Positions 23,893 through 34,198 of a DNA stretch of 64,000 nt are shown in pieces. The position numbers were made by a program, and so were the translations under genes. This stretch comes from Apostichopus japonicus (lineage: Eukaryota; Echinodermata; Holothuroidea; Aspidochirotida; Stichopodidae). Below the pieces are notes generated by a model. It ran no database searches and was not told the origin of the DNA. It saw nothing but the letters and a program-made list of their open reading frames with translations. The number at the start of each line of letters is the position of its first letter. Position 1 is the first letter of the stretch. The stretch covers positions 18,171,001 through 18,235,000 of the forward strand of contig NC_092561.1 in assembly GCF_037975245.1 (NCBI RefSeq), read 5' to 3'.

Positions 23893-23945
23893 CATATATA
23901 TATATTTATATATATATATATATATATGTATGTATACATACATAT
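23789..23945. repeat. (AT)n / (ATAC)n microsatellite
   Basis: Alternating TA interrupted by ACATA units. All frames read as Tyr-Ile runs, which explains three spurious ORFs. Confidence 0.97.
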
Positions 23946-24689
23946 AGTTAATCATTTTCATATTCAATTGATTTGAGATCGTTTCTTTCAGCTCATGTCA
24001 TTTTAAGCAATAGGTCTCCATTTCGTACACATGAAATGAATTTTCATGAGACATATCAAATGAGGAAACAGCTTTTCAACAACCGTGATGTTTCTATCCG
24101 GTTCATTTATTTTTCTCTATTGTTATAATCATATTGTTCTTTCAAGACTACTACAAACACTGTCATTGTTTGGACTTCAATTAATTGTAATCAACCACAC
24201 AACTGTGCTTATTGTGGTAGAAGAATGATGTGAAACGTTCTAAGTCGTGCTACAATGGGCGGCATTTATGGTGTAACATTGATTATATCATGTAATAATA
24301 TCAGTATCTATGCAGACTTTGTTGATGTTGTGGAAAATCTTCAGCATATCATATTGTTATTTTCCCAAACGAATGTCAGCACGGAACCTCAAAGGCATAC
24401 AACGATTTCTCAAAAGCAGGTTATCAACTTATCACCATGGTTACTTGATGAAGAAATTCACTGAGGATGAATTCTGATTATTTGCTAACTGTGCCATTTT
24501 GAAATTTAAAAAAATAGGCTGGAATGGGTATCAAGCATCAAAGAGTGTATATTGTGTTTATTATTATATTGTGAATGTTAATTATTTTTTAATAGTGTTT
24601 ATGACAGTAATGCGAGACACCCAGCTGGTTTAACAGTGCTTGAACCTTACCGGTCTCCACACTACTTTTACCAGTAACTACCAGACTTG

Positions 24690-25760
24690 ACGTATGAATA
24701 CAACAGCATGAGGCATGAGTACACCAGCATGGGAATGACTACAACGTTATGAGAATGGGAATGAGTACAATAACTTGAGCATGAGTACAATAATCTTAGT
24801 ATGAGTACAAGAGTGTGGGATTGAGTACAATAATCTTAGCATGAGTACATTAGTATGGGAAAGAGTACAACATTATGAGAATGGGAAGGAGTACAATAAC
24901 TTGAGCATGAGTACAAGAGTGCAAGAATGAGTACAATAAGCTGAGTATGAGTAGAACAGTGTGAGAATGAGTACAATAACTTGAGTATAGTACAAGAGTG
25001 TGAGAGTACAGTAACTTGAGTATGAGTAGATCAGTAATGGAATGAGTACGATAACCGGAGTATGAGTAGAACAGTATGGGAATGAGTACAATAACCTAAG
25101 TATGAGTAGAACAGTATGGGAATGAGTACAATAACCTGTGTATGAGTACAAGAGTGTGAGAGTACTGTAACTTGAGTATGATTACACCATTATGGGAATG
25201 AGTACAATAACTTGAGTTTGAGTAAAAGAGTGCAAGAGCAATATCTTGAGTATGAGTAGAACAGTATGGGAATAAACACAATGGCTTGAGCATTACTACA
25301 TTAGTATGGGAATGAGTTCAATAACCTGAGTATGAGTCGAACAGTATGGGAATGAGTACAATAACTTAAGTATGAGTAGAACAGTATGGGAATGAGTACA
25401 AGAACCTAAGTATGAGTAGAACAGTATGGGACTAATGCAATAACCTGAGTATGAGTACAAGAGTGTGAGAGTACAGTAACTTGAGTATGATTACACCATT
25501 ATGGGAATGAGTACAGTAACTTGAGTTTGAGTAAAAGAGTGTGAGAGCAAACTCTTGAGTATGAGTAGAACAGTATGGGAATAAACACAATGGCTTGAGC
25601 ATTACTACATTAGTATGGGAATGAGTTCAATAACCTGAGTATGAGTCGAACAGTATGGGAATGAGTACAATAATCTAAGTATGAGTAGAAAAGTATGGGA
25701 ATGAGTACAAGAACCTAAGTATGAGTAGAACAGTATGGGAATAAAGTACAATGGCTTGTA
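24690..25760. repeat. Minisatellite, about 40-bp unit with a 309-bp higher-order repeat
   Basis: Built from variants of GAGTATGAGTAGAACAGTAT, GGGAATGAGTACAATAACCT and GAGTACAAGAGTGTGAGAGT. A block that starts TATGAGTACAAGAGTGTGAG at 25141 reappears at 25450 with its following units in the same order, so the array has a higher-order period of 309 bp. Confidence 0.92.
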
Positions 25761-27971
25761 GGTACAAGAAAAAAACTTTCAAAAGTTACAGGAGACGAGT
25801 ATTATGCCCAGCCTCCTAAAATAGCCTGGTAGTGCTTATTAAATTGTAAGTGCCTCTTTGACCCAGAGTTCCTGACCACAGGCTTCATGCTCGCTTTCCA
25901 TAGGAATGTGATATGATGTATTTTGTAACATAGATTTGGACTTAATAGGGAGACCTCCCCATGTGACAGTGTGGCAGCAGTACGGTGGCATAATATATCT
26001 TACGATATAATACAAAAGTGTGGCTCGTCCCTCATCTGAACGTTTGCAGCAGATAGGAGGTATTACTGAAATTTGTATGTAAATGCGTGTCTACAACACA
26101 GCCTAATACAGAGGAAATGCAACATGTACGTACGTACATTTATACAGGAAATGGGTGTGACTGAGGAAACAGGTTTCTATCGGGTATGGCAACTTGCCCT
26201 GCACATCGAGGTAAACAGTACTGGTTTTCCGGTTGTCAATTATGGCTTAGCGCCCTCTGTTTCGAGCTACACGGCTACTGCGTAGGCCTACTCTGTCAAT
26301 ATACTGTTTGTACAGGAGACAATAATTGGAGCTGATAAGTGGAAACTTTAGTTATTACAGCAAGTCGTTTACTCCATAAATAGAAGGAAATAGAAATTGG
26401 AAACGAATTGAATTTAGCTGTACCTCCATTAGTTTTGAATTGCAGATTGTATACACGGCACTTTCAATTACCATTTGTGGATATTTTTTTTTTTTTTGCC
26501 TTGAAGCATCCATGATTTTTTTTTTTTTTTTTTATTTGATAACTGTATATTTCCAATCATATTTATATTTATGCCAAGTTCCATTGCTGTATACGCAATG
26601 TATAAAAATATCGATCGAAATATGGTCAATAAACTTTCATTTTGCGTTTGGTGTATACATGCAGTCAATTGAAGGCATGTTGCTGTATGTGACTAGCAGT
26701 GAGACGCATGCGCCTAAGGAATGACATCTCACGTTAGCTGTAAATTTGGGTGAATACATATACTTTCAGGCTAACTAGGCAAGATTACATCACCACTGAT
26801 AAACAGGTTTATCATACAATAGTGACAAATACTGTCCAATATCTCCTATTGTATGTGAAATTTGTCTTCACATGTTTTCTAAGCTATCGAGTTAAGGCTT
26901 CCCCAACATAATGCACTGTTTTCAGAGAGTATGATATGTACTTACATGTTGATTGAGTAGTATGGGACCAAGAAATATCCATTGTTAGCTCAAGTTTCAT
27001 CGTAGTGAAACTCAGATCTCCTGGTGCCAGGTACATTTTGTTTTACAAGTTGAAACTGTAAATCATCTTTGCATGGAATACGCGCATGCGTGGTGTTCAG
27101 CTATGACTTAAAGCTGTTTTTAATTTTCTAATTTAATTATAAATATTCAGTAGCTGGGAATAATTTGTAGAATCAAGAGTCTTTATAGGAAAGGAAATAC
27201 CTTTGAATATTTCTAGCTAAATATTGAGTTTAATACTAAAGTCAATAAAATATTTATTACAGCTTTCTAAAGCATGTTTGTAATTTCAGTAGTGTTCTGC
27301 AAATAAAAACACAGAGTGCCAAACGGATATACCAGTGAGATTTCTCTCATTTCTTGCTTACCTTTGTTTTTCTTAACAGGAACGGAAATGAGTTTAACAT
27401 ACTCACCGGTACTATATCATCACGTGGGTTTTGTGCAGATATAACAATAACGAACACAACATTAACAGATGGATGCCTGTCCGAAATAGCAAGAATACAC
27501 CCCCCCCCCCCAAACCCCCGCACCCCATAATCCCACAGTAAACCATTTTCTACCATGATAACAGAAAGATGCTGGAACAAACTAATTTCAGATATGATAC
27601 CAATATGATATCTGAATAATGTAATAAATAAAAATTAAAAACAAATTTTGGAAAGCGCCTTTGTCGGTTTCTTTCCGTATAAACACCAGTTCAGTTATCA
27701 AGAAACAAATAAACTGTTAGAACATGTATTGTACAGACAAGTTAATCTTTGTTACATACTTTAGGTCCTGTCTTCTCAATCTGGGGTCCACGTACTCCTA
27801 AAGGTCCGTGGAAAGTTTTGCGAGTCCATGAGGGCAGGGGGGTCTACTAAAACTAATATAATTCGGGCTTCGTAGAAGCCGAAGGAGTCCGTTAATATGT
27901 TGTCAATATCATACAGTAAAAATAAAATCTATATTAATATATATTTGACCATTTTGGGCGAATAAATCGCA

Positions 27972-28462
27972 TGTCTGGGTCTACAGGTCGATATTCCACA
28001 TGTCTGGGTTTACAGGTCGATTTTCCACATGTTTGGGTTTACAGGTCGATATTCTACATGTCTGGGTTTACAGGTCGATATTCCACATGTCTTGGTTTAC
28101 AGGTCGATATTCCACATGTCTAGGTTAACAAGTCGATTTTCCACATGTTTGGGTTTACAGGTCGATATTATACATGTCTGGGTTTACAGGTCGATATTCC
28201 ACATGTCTGGGTTTACAGGTCGATCATCTACATGTTTTGGTTTACAAGTCGATATTCCACATGTCTGGGTTTACATGTCGATATTACACATGTATGGGTT
28301 TACAGGTCGATATTCCACATGTCTGGGTTTACAGGTCGATATACTGCACATGTCTGGGCATGTCTGGGTATACAGGCCGATACAGTCTGAGTTTACAGGT
28401 TGATTTTCCACAGGTCTGGGTTTACAGGTCGATATTCTACATGTCTGGGTTTACAGGTCGAT
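27972..28462. repeat. 29-bp minisatellite, about 17 copies
   Basis: The unit is TCTGGGTTTACAGGTCGATA followed by TTCCACATG. The period of 29 is not a multiple of three and the unit lacks stops in several registers, so overlapping ORFs of 81-132 codons appear; these are not genes. Confidence 0.95.
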
Positions 28463-28639
28463 TTCATCATTGCCAGTATCAGTGTGCGTTGGTACAACAA
28501 AAATATGTGAACTTTGGCTTTATAGGGAAGTGTGCATCTAATGTCGAACCTAATTATACACACCCTCTCTAGGGATTATCAAAGAAATGTTCTTGGTTCG
28601 TAACGGATGTACACGTACAGGATCTTCTTCAGATGCTTA

Positions 28640-28760
28640 ATGCCTCTGACGAATGCCCTGCTAGGATCGAAACGTCAGGCCCACTTACTTTAACACATTC
28701 TCTTACACACACTCTTTAGTGGATAAGCATTTTGCTAACAATTTTGTTTGATTTTATTTT
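28640..28760 (+). mobile_element. Possible Penelope-like or LINE fragment with a hammerhead-like core
   Basis: CTGACGA at 28646-28652 and CGAAAC at 28668-28673 flank a potential stem CC-TGCTA-GG, and the outer arms CTGAC and GTCAG can pair. This arrangement resembles repeat-borne motifs in animal retroelements. Stem II has mismatches in this copy, so it is probably dead. Boundaries are unknown. Confidence 0.3.
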
Positions 28761-30433
28761 TATTTTTTATGTTATTTGTATTTGGATATAAACGTAGGAA
28801 GTGTGTTGTTTGGTTTATTGGTCGGGATATATCTCCTTCAGATTCATTCTAAATGTGATAATAAGGTGATTGGCATGTAATTCAGTTATACGCATGCTCA
28901 CCGAGTCAACTTCTGCATGTCTGTCTCCATCAATCACTCTAAATATCTCTAAGTGGTCCCTGTTTGAAATTTAGCGTGTCGAACAAATAACAAAACAGAA
29001 ATCGACCACTGTCAAAATACTCTCACTTGTAGACACTACCTTTCTCCTGTTGGTCAACTCTCGGTGTAATCAGGGATTGTTTCGTTGCTATTGGGATTTC
29101 ACGTTAGTCTGTTTGCTCGGGCTCTCATTGTGTGTTTGTTTGGTTCTCGCACTATGGATGACGTCATAATAGAAGTTAAAAACGGGATCAAATAAACACA
29201 TAGGATTAGTCACGTGAACAAGTATCGTTATTCCGCTAAAAAGTTATAACAATAGGATTTATCATTCACGCCTTGCTTGCTGTCCTCATCTGAAAGTAAG
29301 TCGAAAGCGGAATGAAGATGTGTGATTTTTTGCAAGATATTTAGACAAGGAAAAAAATTCAAAGAATCCTTGCTACCAAGCAGTGCCATGTCCATTGGTG
29401 CTTGTGCATATAGTGGTATAGGGTACTTATTTATTTGGTTCAACACGCTACTCATTGCAGTGAACTATCGCAGTCTTCGAACGTTATATTCCGACAGATT
29501 AAATCCGAACATCGCATTGACAAAAACTCGAATATTTTTTGCTCCAGCATATTTTGGTCAAGATTGACATATTTTTTTAACCAATACTTGTGCAAATACA
29601 AGACAACACCTTCACCACTGAATTATCACTGTTTTCAATATTGCTGTGGATAATTGGGAGTTCAAAATCTGTATTAATTTCATAAGAATCGCATCTGCTC
29701 GAAGACACGTCGTTTCGTCGCTAAGGAGAATGGTTAAGTACGGTTACCATGTAGACGTATACACGACGTGCCCATCCAGTAATTGAAGTACTCCAATAAT
29801 ATCAATATTCGTCAAGTTTATCTGAGTTCTGACGCTACGTACCTATTCATAGGCCACTGATAAAAGTGAATGTGTTCGTCTATTTCTTCTTCTTCTCTAT
29901 AACAGTTTCGTGGAGGATATCAATGTATTACGCGTGTACAATGAAGTCTCAATAGGAGAATTTATCTTCTTTTCTTATGATTACCTGTTGAATGATTGGC
30001 GTTTCTGGAGTTTTGGATTAGTCGTTAAAAGAAAAATAGAAGAAGACACCCATTCTTATTCATAACAGGATTAAATAACATTCGAAAATAGCTATTCAAA
30101 AATTATTAAGTAAACATATATTTGTCTACAGAGACTACAGAAGCTAATCAAGCCTGTATATGATACTTATTTATTTATTCATTTTACAAATTATACCTCT
30201 TATCAAGTGGTTTTCTTTTTTCCAAATTAAGAACATACTCGATGAGGACATAGATAAATAAAACAAATCTTGGCTAATAATTTCAAGTAATATCATGTGA
30301 CATACTAAGTGAGGAATATAGTTCAACAGAGCATATATAGGAATACATTGGTCGGAACTTTATGTCATATAGGCTATCCAAAATGCCACAAAATATGATT
30401 GTTGTCATGTAGTCTAAAGCTCTGCTGATTTGG

Positions 30434-31363
30434 ATGAGTAGTATGTCGTCATTGGATCGGAAACTACCAGAGATTCCTTCTGTTAAGTATGAACTTATCG
30501 ATAACTCAAAGAGGAGGAATAAAAGACATTATCCTGTCAAACAGAGGGAACGAAAATGGCGGGTGCCTGATCTACTTAATCGCCCATCTTACCAAGATAG
30601 CAAATTGTCTCTTATGCTCGCAAAAGGGGAACTTGACAAGCGTGGAGTTAATCACAGTAAACTCGTTGGCAGCCATTTTAAAGTGAGCGAATTTGACAAG
30701 GACACAATATACGAAGAAAAATATGAAGACGCTGGCAATAATCATGTGCATTCTAACATTGCTAGGCGAGCGTGGACGAACAAAGGACAGGAATATTTAC
30801 CGACTTATAATTCAAAGCGCAAAGCCTCTCGTATTAAAAGCGTTGTGAAGTCAAATGCGCATGTTTCACTTGTTCGATTGCCAAAATTATCATCAAATGT
30901 GTCTTTTACAACCAATTCGCCTGGTGTGACATTGGATTCGGAAACGTTCGTTAATTCATCGGTAGGGATCGGAAGAGGATGTCATAGCTGCGATGTGTTT
31001 GGAACGAATTTCTGCGAAGAGTGTAAACGAAGCCGTTCTTTCCAGAAAATGAAAGAAATGTTTCATTCAAGTGACGTACTGTGGCCACTAAAACGAAGAA
31101 AACATAGGGACAGAAATCGTGCGTCGGAAACGTATCGGTGTGCGCAGAACACATCATCAAAAGGACCGTCGGAAAAAGGGGAAAATTATTCCTCAATGAT
31201 TTTTATTCCAACAGGTCGAGAGGAAACGACTCACAATTTTCAAAGTAATGATCAAGAAGTTAATATTCGTACAGAAATGTCTCACAAACGGAGAAAGCAT
31301 AAATCTAGATCAAAAATGAAAGTCAAGAGCAAGCTTACACGAGTTGACGAAGAGCAGTGTTGA
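30434..31363 (+). CDS. Unknown basic protein with a four-Cys cluster (309 aa, single exon)
   Basis: Continuous 930-nt ORF from ATG to TGA. An in-frame TAG lies nine codons upstream of the ATG, so the frame is closed at both ends. The product is very basic, with clusters KRRNKRHY (about 26-33), KRRKHRDRNR (about 220-229) and KRRKHKSRSKMKVKSK (285-300) that could act as nuclear signals. A C-x2-C-x7-C-x2-C group at 183-197 (CHSC, CEEC) could hold one zinc ion. No known domain is recognised. An AATAAA at 31622-31627, about 260 bp after the stop, fits a short 3' UTR. It could be a lineage-specific gene, the single coding exon of a gene with non-coding upstream exons, or an old retrocopy; nothing in it looks like a transposon protein. 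Function unknown. Confidence 0.65.
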   Translation: MSSMSSLDRKLPEIPSVKYELIDNSKRRNKRHYPVKQRERKWRVPDLLNRPSYQDSKLSLMLAKGELDKRGVNHSKLVGSHFKVSEFDKDTIYEEKYEDAGNNHVHSNIARRAWTNKGQEYLPTYNSKRKASRIKSVVKSNAHVSLVRLPKLSSNVSFTTNSPGVTLDSETFVNSSVGIGRGCHSCDVFGTNFCEECKRSRSFQKMKEMFHSSDVLWPLKRRKHRDRNRASETYRCAQNTSSKGPSEKGENYSSMIFIPTGREETTHNFQSNDQEVNIRTEMSHKRRKHKSRSKMKVKSKLTRVDEEQC

Positions 31364-31621
31364 AACCCATCCTTGAACGTTAATGTAATTTAATATTTGC
31401 TTTAGTTCTTAAGAAGAAAAGAAAAGAATAAGAAAAAGAAGACGAAATCTAAACATAATTACGGTGGAATTTAAAGCTACGTTATGCATGCATTAAATCT
31501 TGATTTATTGTTTCTAAACATTCCTTTTTATCTTGCTAGTTATAGCATTATTTTAACTGTAATCACATAATGTTATGTATTGATACGCATTTGGCGTTCC
31601 ACATTTGACCCGCTTACGAAA

Positions 31622-31627
31622 AATAAA
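31622..31627 (+). terminator. Polyadenylation signal AATAAA
   Basis: Canonical hexamer 260 bp downstream of the stop codon of the 309-codon ORF, in the expected strand. No transcript support can be given. Confidence 0.4.
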
Positions 31628-32357
31628 ACACGGCCGTTATGGAACCTCAACCATTTCTCTTTGACTTTGAACTCGCATATTTAACACATAATAACGTTAA
31701 CCTCGAATGCATAATGAGGTTTTAAATGGCTTGTTAAGCTCCATAGTCAGTAGAAATAAATATGTTGCAGAGATATAAACCTTTTGGACATAGATTTAGA
31801 ATAGGCCTATCTAAATATTTATCATTGGACATTACATCATGGTAAAAGCGACAAACTTTGTTAACCAATTAAAATCCTTAAAAATAAGTAAAATGTACAT
31901 TCCAAACATGTTTGGTTGCAGAGTTGCACTTTGGATATTGGTAATTTTTAGATAATTTCAGGTAATTTTTAGATGTGGCGAGAACGTTTTGACAATGAAA
32001 GAATTAAATTAATATGAAGAATTGCAATCCATCGAATATTACCTTTCCAATCGTTTCAACTAACAAATGCACGTTTTTAATTTGGAACAGTTATTGAACT
32101 CTTAGCCAAAAGCGTCTCAGAAATGTAACACCGGTTATTTATGAGTGCAGTGTAATTGCTTTTAATGTTATATTACAAATGAAGTACCGGGGTATAGCAG
32201 GGACTATTCTTATAGTGTTTGCAGGTTTCTAGTTGTCATATATTTTATTAATATTATTTATATGTCATATAAAATATTCGGTACAAATATATTACTTAAA
32301 GGATGGCACATTTTGATTTGTTTTTCAACTTGACCACTGTACTTAGCAACGTTATGC

Positions 32358-32390
32358 CTATATATATATATATATATATAATCATGAGAT

Positions 32391-32441
<51 letters not shown>

Positions 32442-32475
32442 TATAGATATATATAGATATATATATATATATCAT

Positions 32476-32544
<69 letters not shown>

Positions 32545-32545
32545 T
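32358..32545. repeat. (AT)n microsatellite
   Basis: Long TA runs interrupted by CATGAGATAGA and AGATAGATA segments, each present more than once. Confidence 0.97.
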
Positions 32546-33075
32546 TAATTATTTCAGTAACACTTTTTCATATTAACTGCTGTTTCAATGTGCTGTATCT
32601 ATGATCTATGATCCTTGAAGTTCTCAACACCAATACAACGTTCATAATGTGTAAAATATCACGCCCTCGGCCTCTTTCTCTATCTTTATCTATCTCAAAA
32701 AACGCACACAAAGTAAATGTTTATATATGACCCGCACCGCAAACATTTCTTTCTGGTCAAGTTATCCCTAATTGTCAATGTCATACTGTTGATAGCGGAT
32801 GGGTAAACAGGCTTCCATGCAGAAGGCTATATAGCTGCCTACACTAACTGGGGCATTGAATGCATTGGTCAGCATAACTGTTCTCCAGAGGCGCTGAGAG
32901 CCAGAAGGGGCATCAAGAGGACATTCATATCACCGGGCTTCTTTTTGCCACTCTTAATTTGCATAATATGTAGCCGTTATGAAATTTAAGCTACTACATA
33001 AGTGTTTATTCCTGTAATATTTCTACTTCATATTTCCCCGGGTCCCTTAATTGCCCCGGAACCTGACGCTGTTTA

Positions 33076-33267
33076 TCACTCTGAATACCCTTTCGTCAGG
33101 TCCAGTACATACATGCCTTCCCGCGAGTCACGCAGAACAAATTTATTGCCCATGAAAGCAGGCTTACTAGTGGCAGTGACCATTACATGCGGTTTAGCAT
33201 TCATTAGCCAGTCTTTCACTTTAAACTTATAAGTTACTGTGTTGGAGTTTACGATGACGACACCAAT
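33076..33267 (-). pseudogene. Possible isolated exon or gene remnant
   Basis: The minus strand is open for 63 codons between TAG and TGA and reads like a folded protein: TVTYKFKVKDW, NAKPHVMVTATSKPAF, then GNKFVLRDSREGMYVLDL. There is no early ATG, so it would be an internal exon or a relic; a donor-like G/GTATTC lies near the 3' end. I do not recognise the family, and no partner exon is nearby. Confidence 0.3.
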
Positions 33268-34087
33268 CTATTATGTTAACTTTTTAATAGCTGGATAAGC
33301 CAGGTCTTGGAGATTATTCTGATAAGTTTTACATACCAAAAAGAATAACCCCCTTAAATCACGACGAAACCAACCCACCGTGTTTTCGTCACTGGTGTTC
33401 CGTCAAAAGACGCAAAATACTTGATAATAAAAAGGGGGACAATCATAGAGCAACAGAGATAAAAATAATGTATAATGGATGCTAATTAAAAGCTGTAATT
33501 AAGACAATTGGTTGACTGAAAACGTCTTGTACCATCTCTTGAAAGTGCCTGAAATATTTCATGCAATACCTCTTCAGGTGAGTTAACGGTTAGAGTGGAC
33601 TGCGATGATTCCTATAGACAGTTTGGTGGTTGTCATAGGACGATTCAAGTCTTGGGAATCGTTCATCGTCATAAAGTTTTACCATGCTAATGTTGCACTA
33701 AACTTTATCGAAGACGTGAGGCTCTATACCTCATATTTATTCTCAGAAAATGTGTTAACATAAAATCATCGGTGTCAGTCAATTGCAATTTACGATTATT
33801 ATCAGGAACTTTCAAAACAATACCGCCTATTTCAGGGGATAATAAAGATTACCTTTAAAAACTTTATTATAAAACAATTCCAGCTTATTAAAGTGTTTCG
33901 AAATACCTTCGAGACTTCCTCCTTCACGAAATACCTCTGTATCTTGGCGTTTCGATGCCCAAACCGACCAATACATGGAATGATCAATTACAATACTGTG
34001 CGACATAGATTGCAGTTTCTGGTTGTTTCAGTTCAATCCTGGTCTATATGCTCGGGTTCTATTTTAGTTACATGGAACCTGTCAAAC

Positions 34088-34198
34088 ATGGCGGCTTCTA
34101 CGGCAACGTCAAACTCTCAGAATTCAGACAATTCTGTGGCGGCTATCTTTGACTCTATGCAGTATGGACCTAACCCTGAGATGTCACAAACAGCACAG
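34088..34198 (+). CDS. ALDH16A1: ALDH16A1 exon 1 (residues 1-37)
   Basis: [10 protein letters not shown] up to the family motif [12 protein letters not shown]. Donor ACAG/GTAAAG, phase 0. Start chosen for the AAACATGG context and similarity to the human N-terminus. Confidence 0.85.

Larger units (their letters stand above)
20144..30433. other. Gene-poor 10-kb spacer
   Basis: Begins with the 3' UTR of the sulfotransferase gene, whose end I cannot place. It holds a SINE, a possible MITE scrap near 21853, a 30-nt T run (22410-22437), (AT)n arrays, two large minisatellites and a retroelement-like motif near 28640. I see no convincing exon. ORFs of 60-130 codons here either come from repeats or lack protein-like composition. 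Confidence 0.5.
31364..34087. other. Spacer between the basic-protein gene and ALDH16A1
   Basis: Contains the (AT)n array at 32358-32545 and an unexplained minus-strand ORF at 33076-33267. The last few hundred bases should be the ALDH16A1 promoter and 5' UTR, but no clear element is visible. Confidence 0.45.

Noticed and set aside
28029-28572. Three overlapping ORFs of 81-132 codons
   Set aside because: All are translations of the 29-bp minisatellite in different frames.
29228-29567. Overlapping ORFs of 75-81 codons on both strands
   Set aside because: No recognisable domain, splice sites or partner exons; length within chance expectation.
33893-34087. 65-codon in-frame extension of ALDH16A1 upstream of the chosen ATG
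   Set aside because: Not similar to any ALDH16A1 N-terminus; likely 5' UTR that happens to lack stops.
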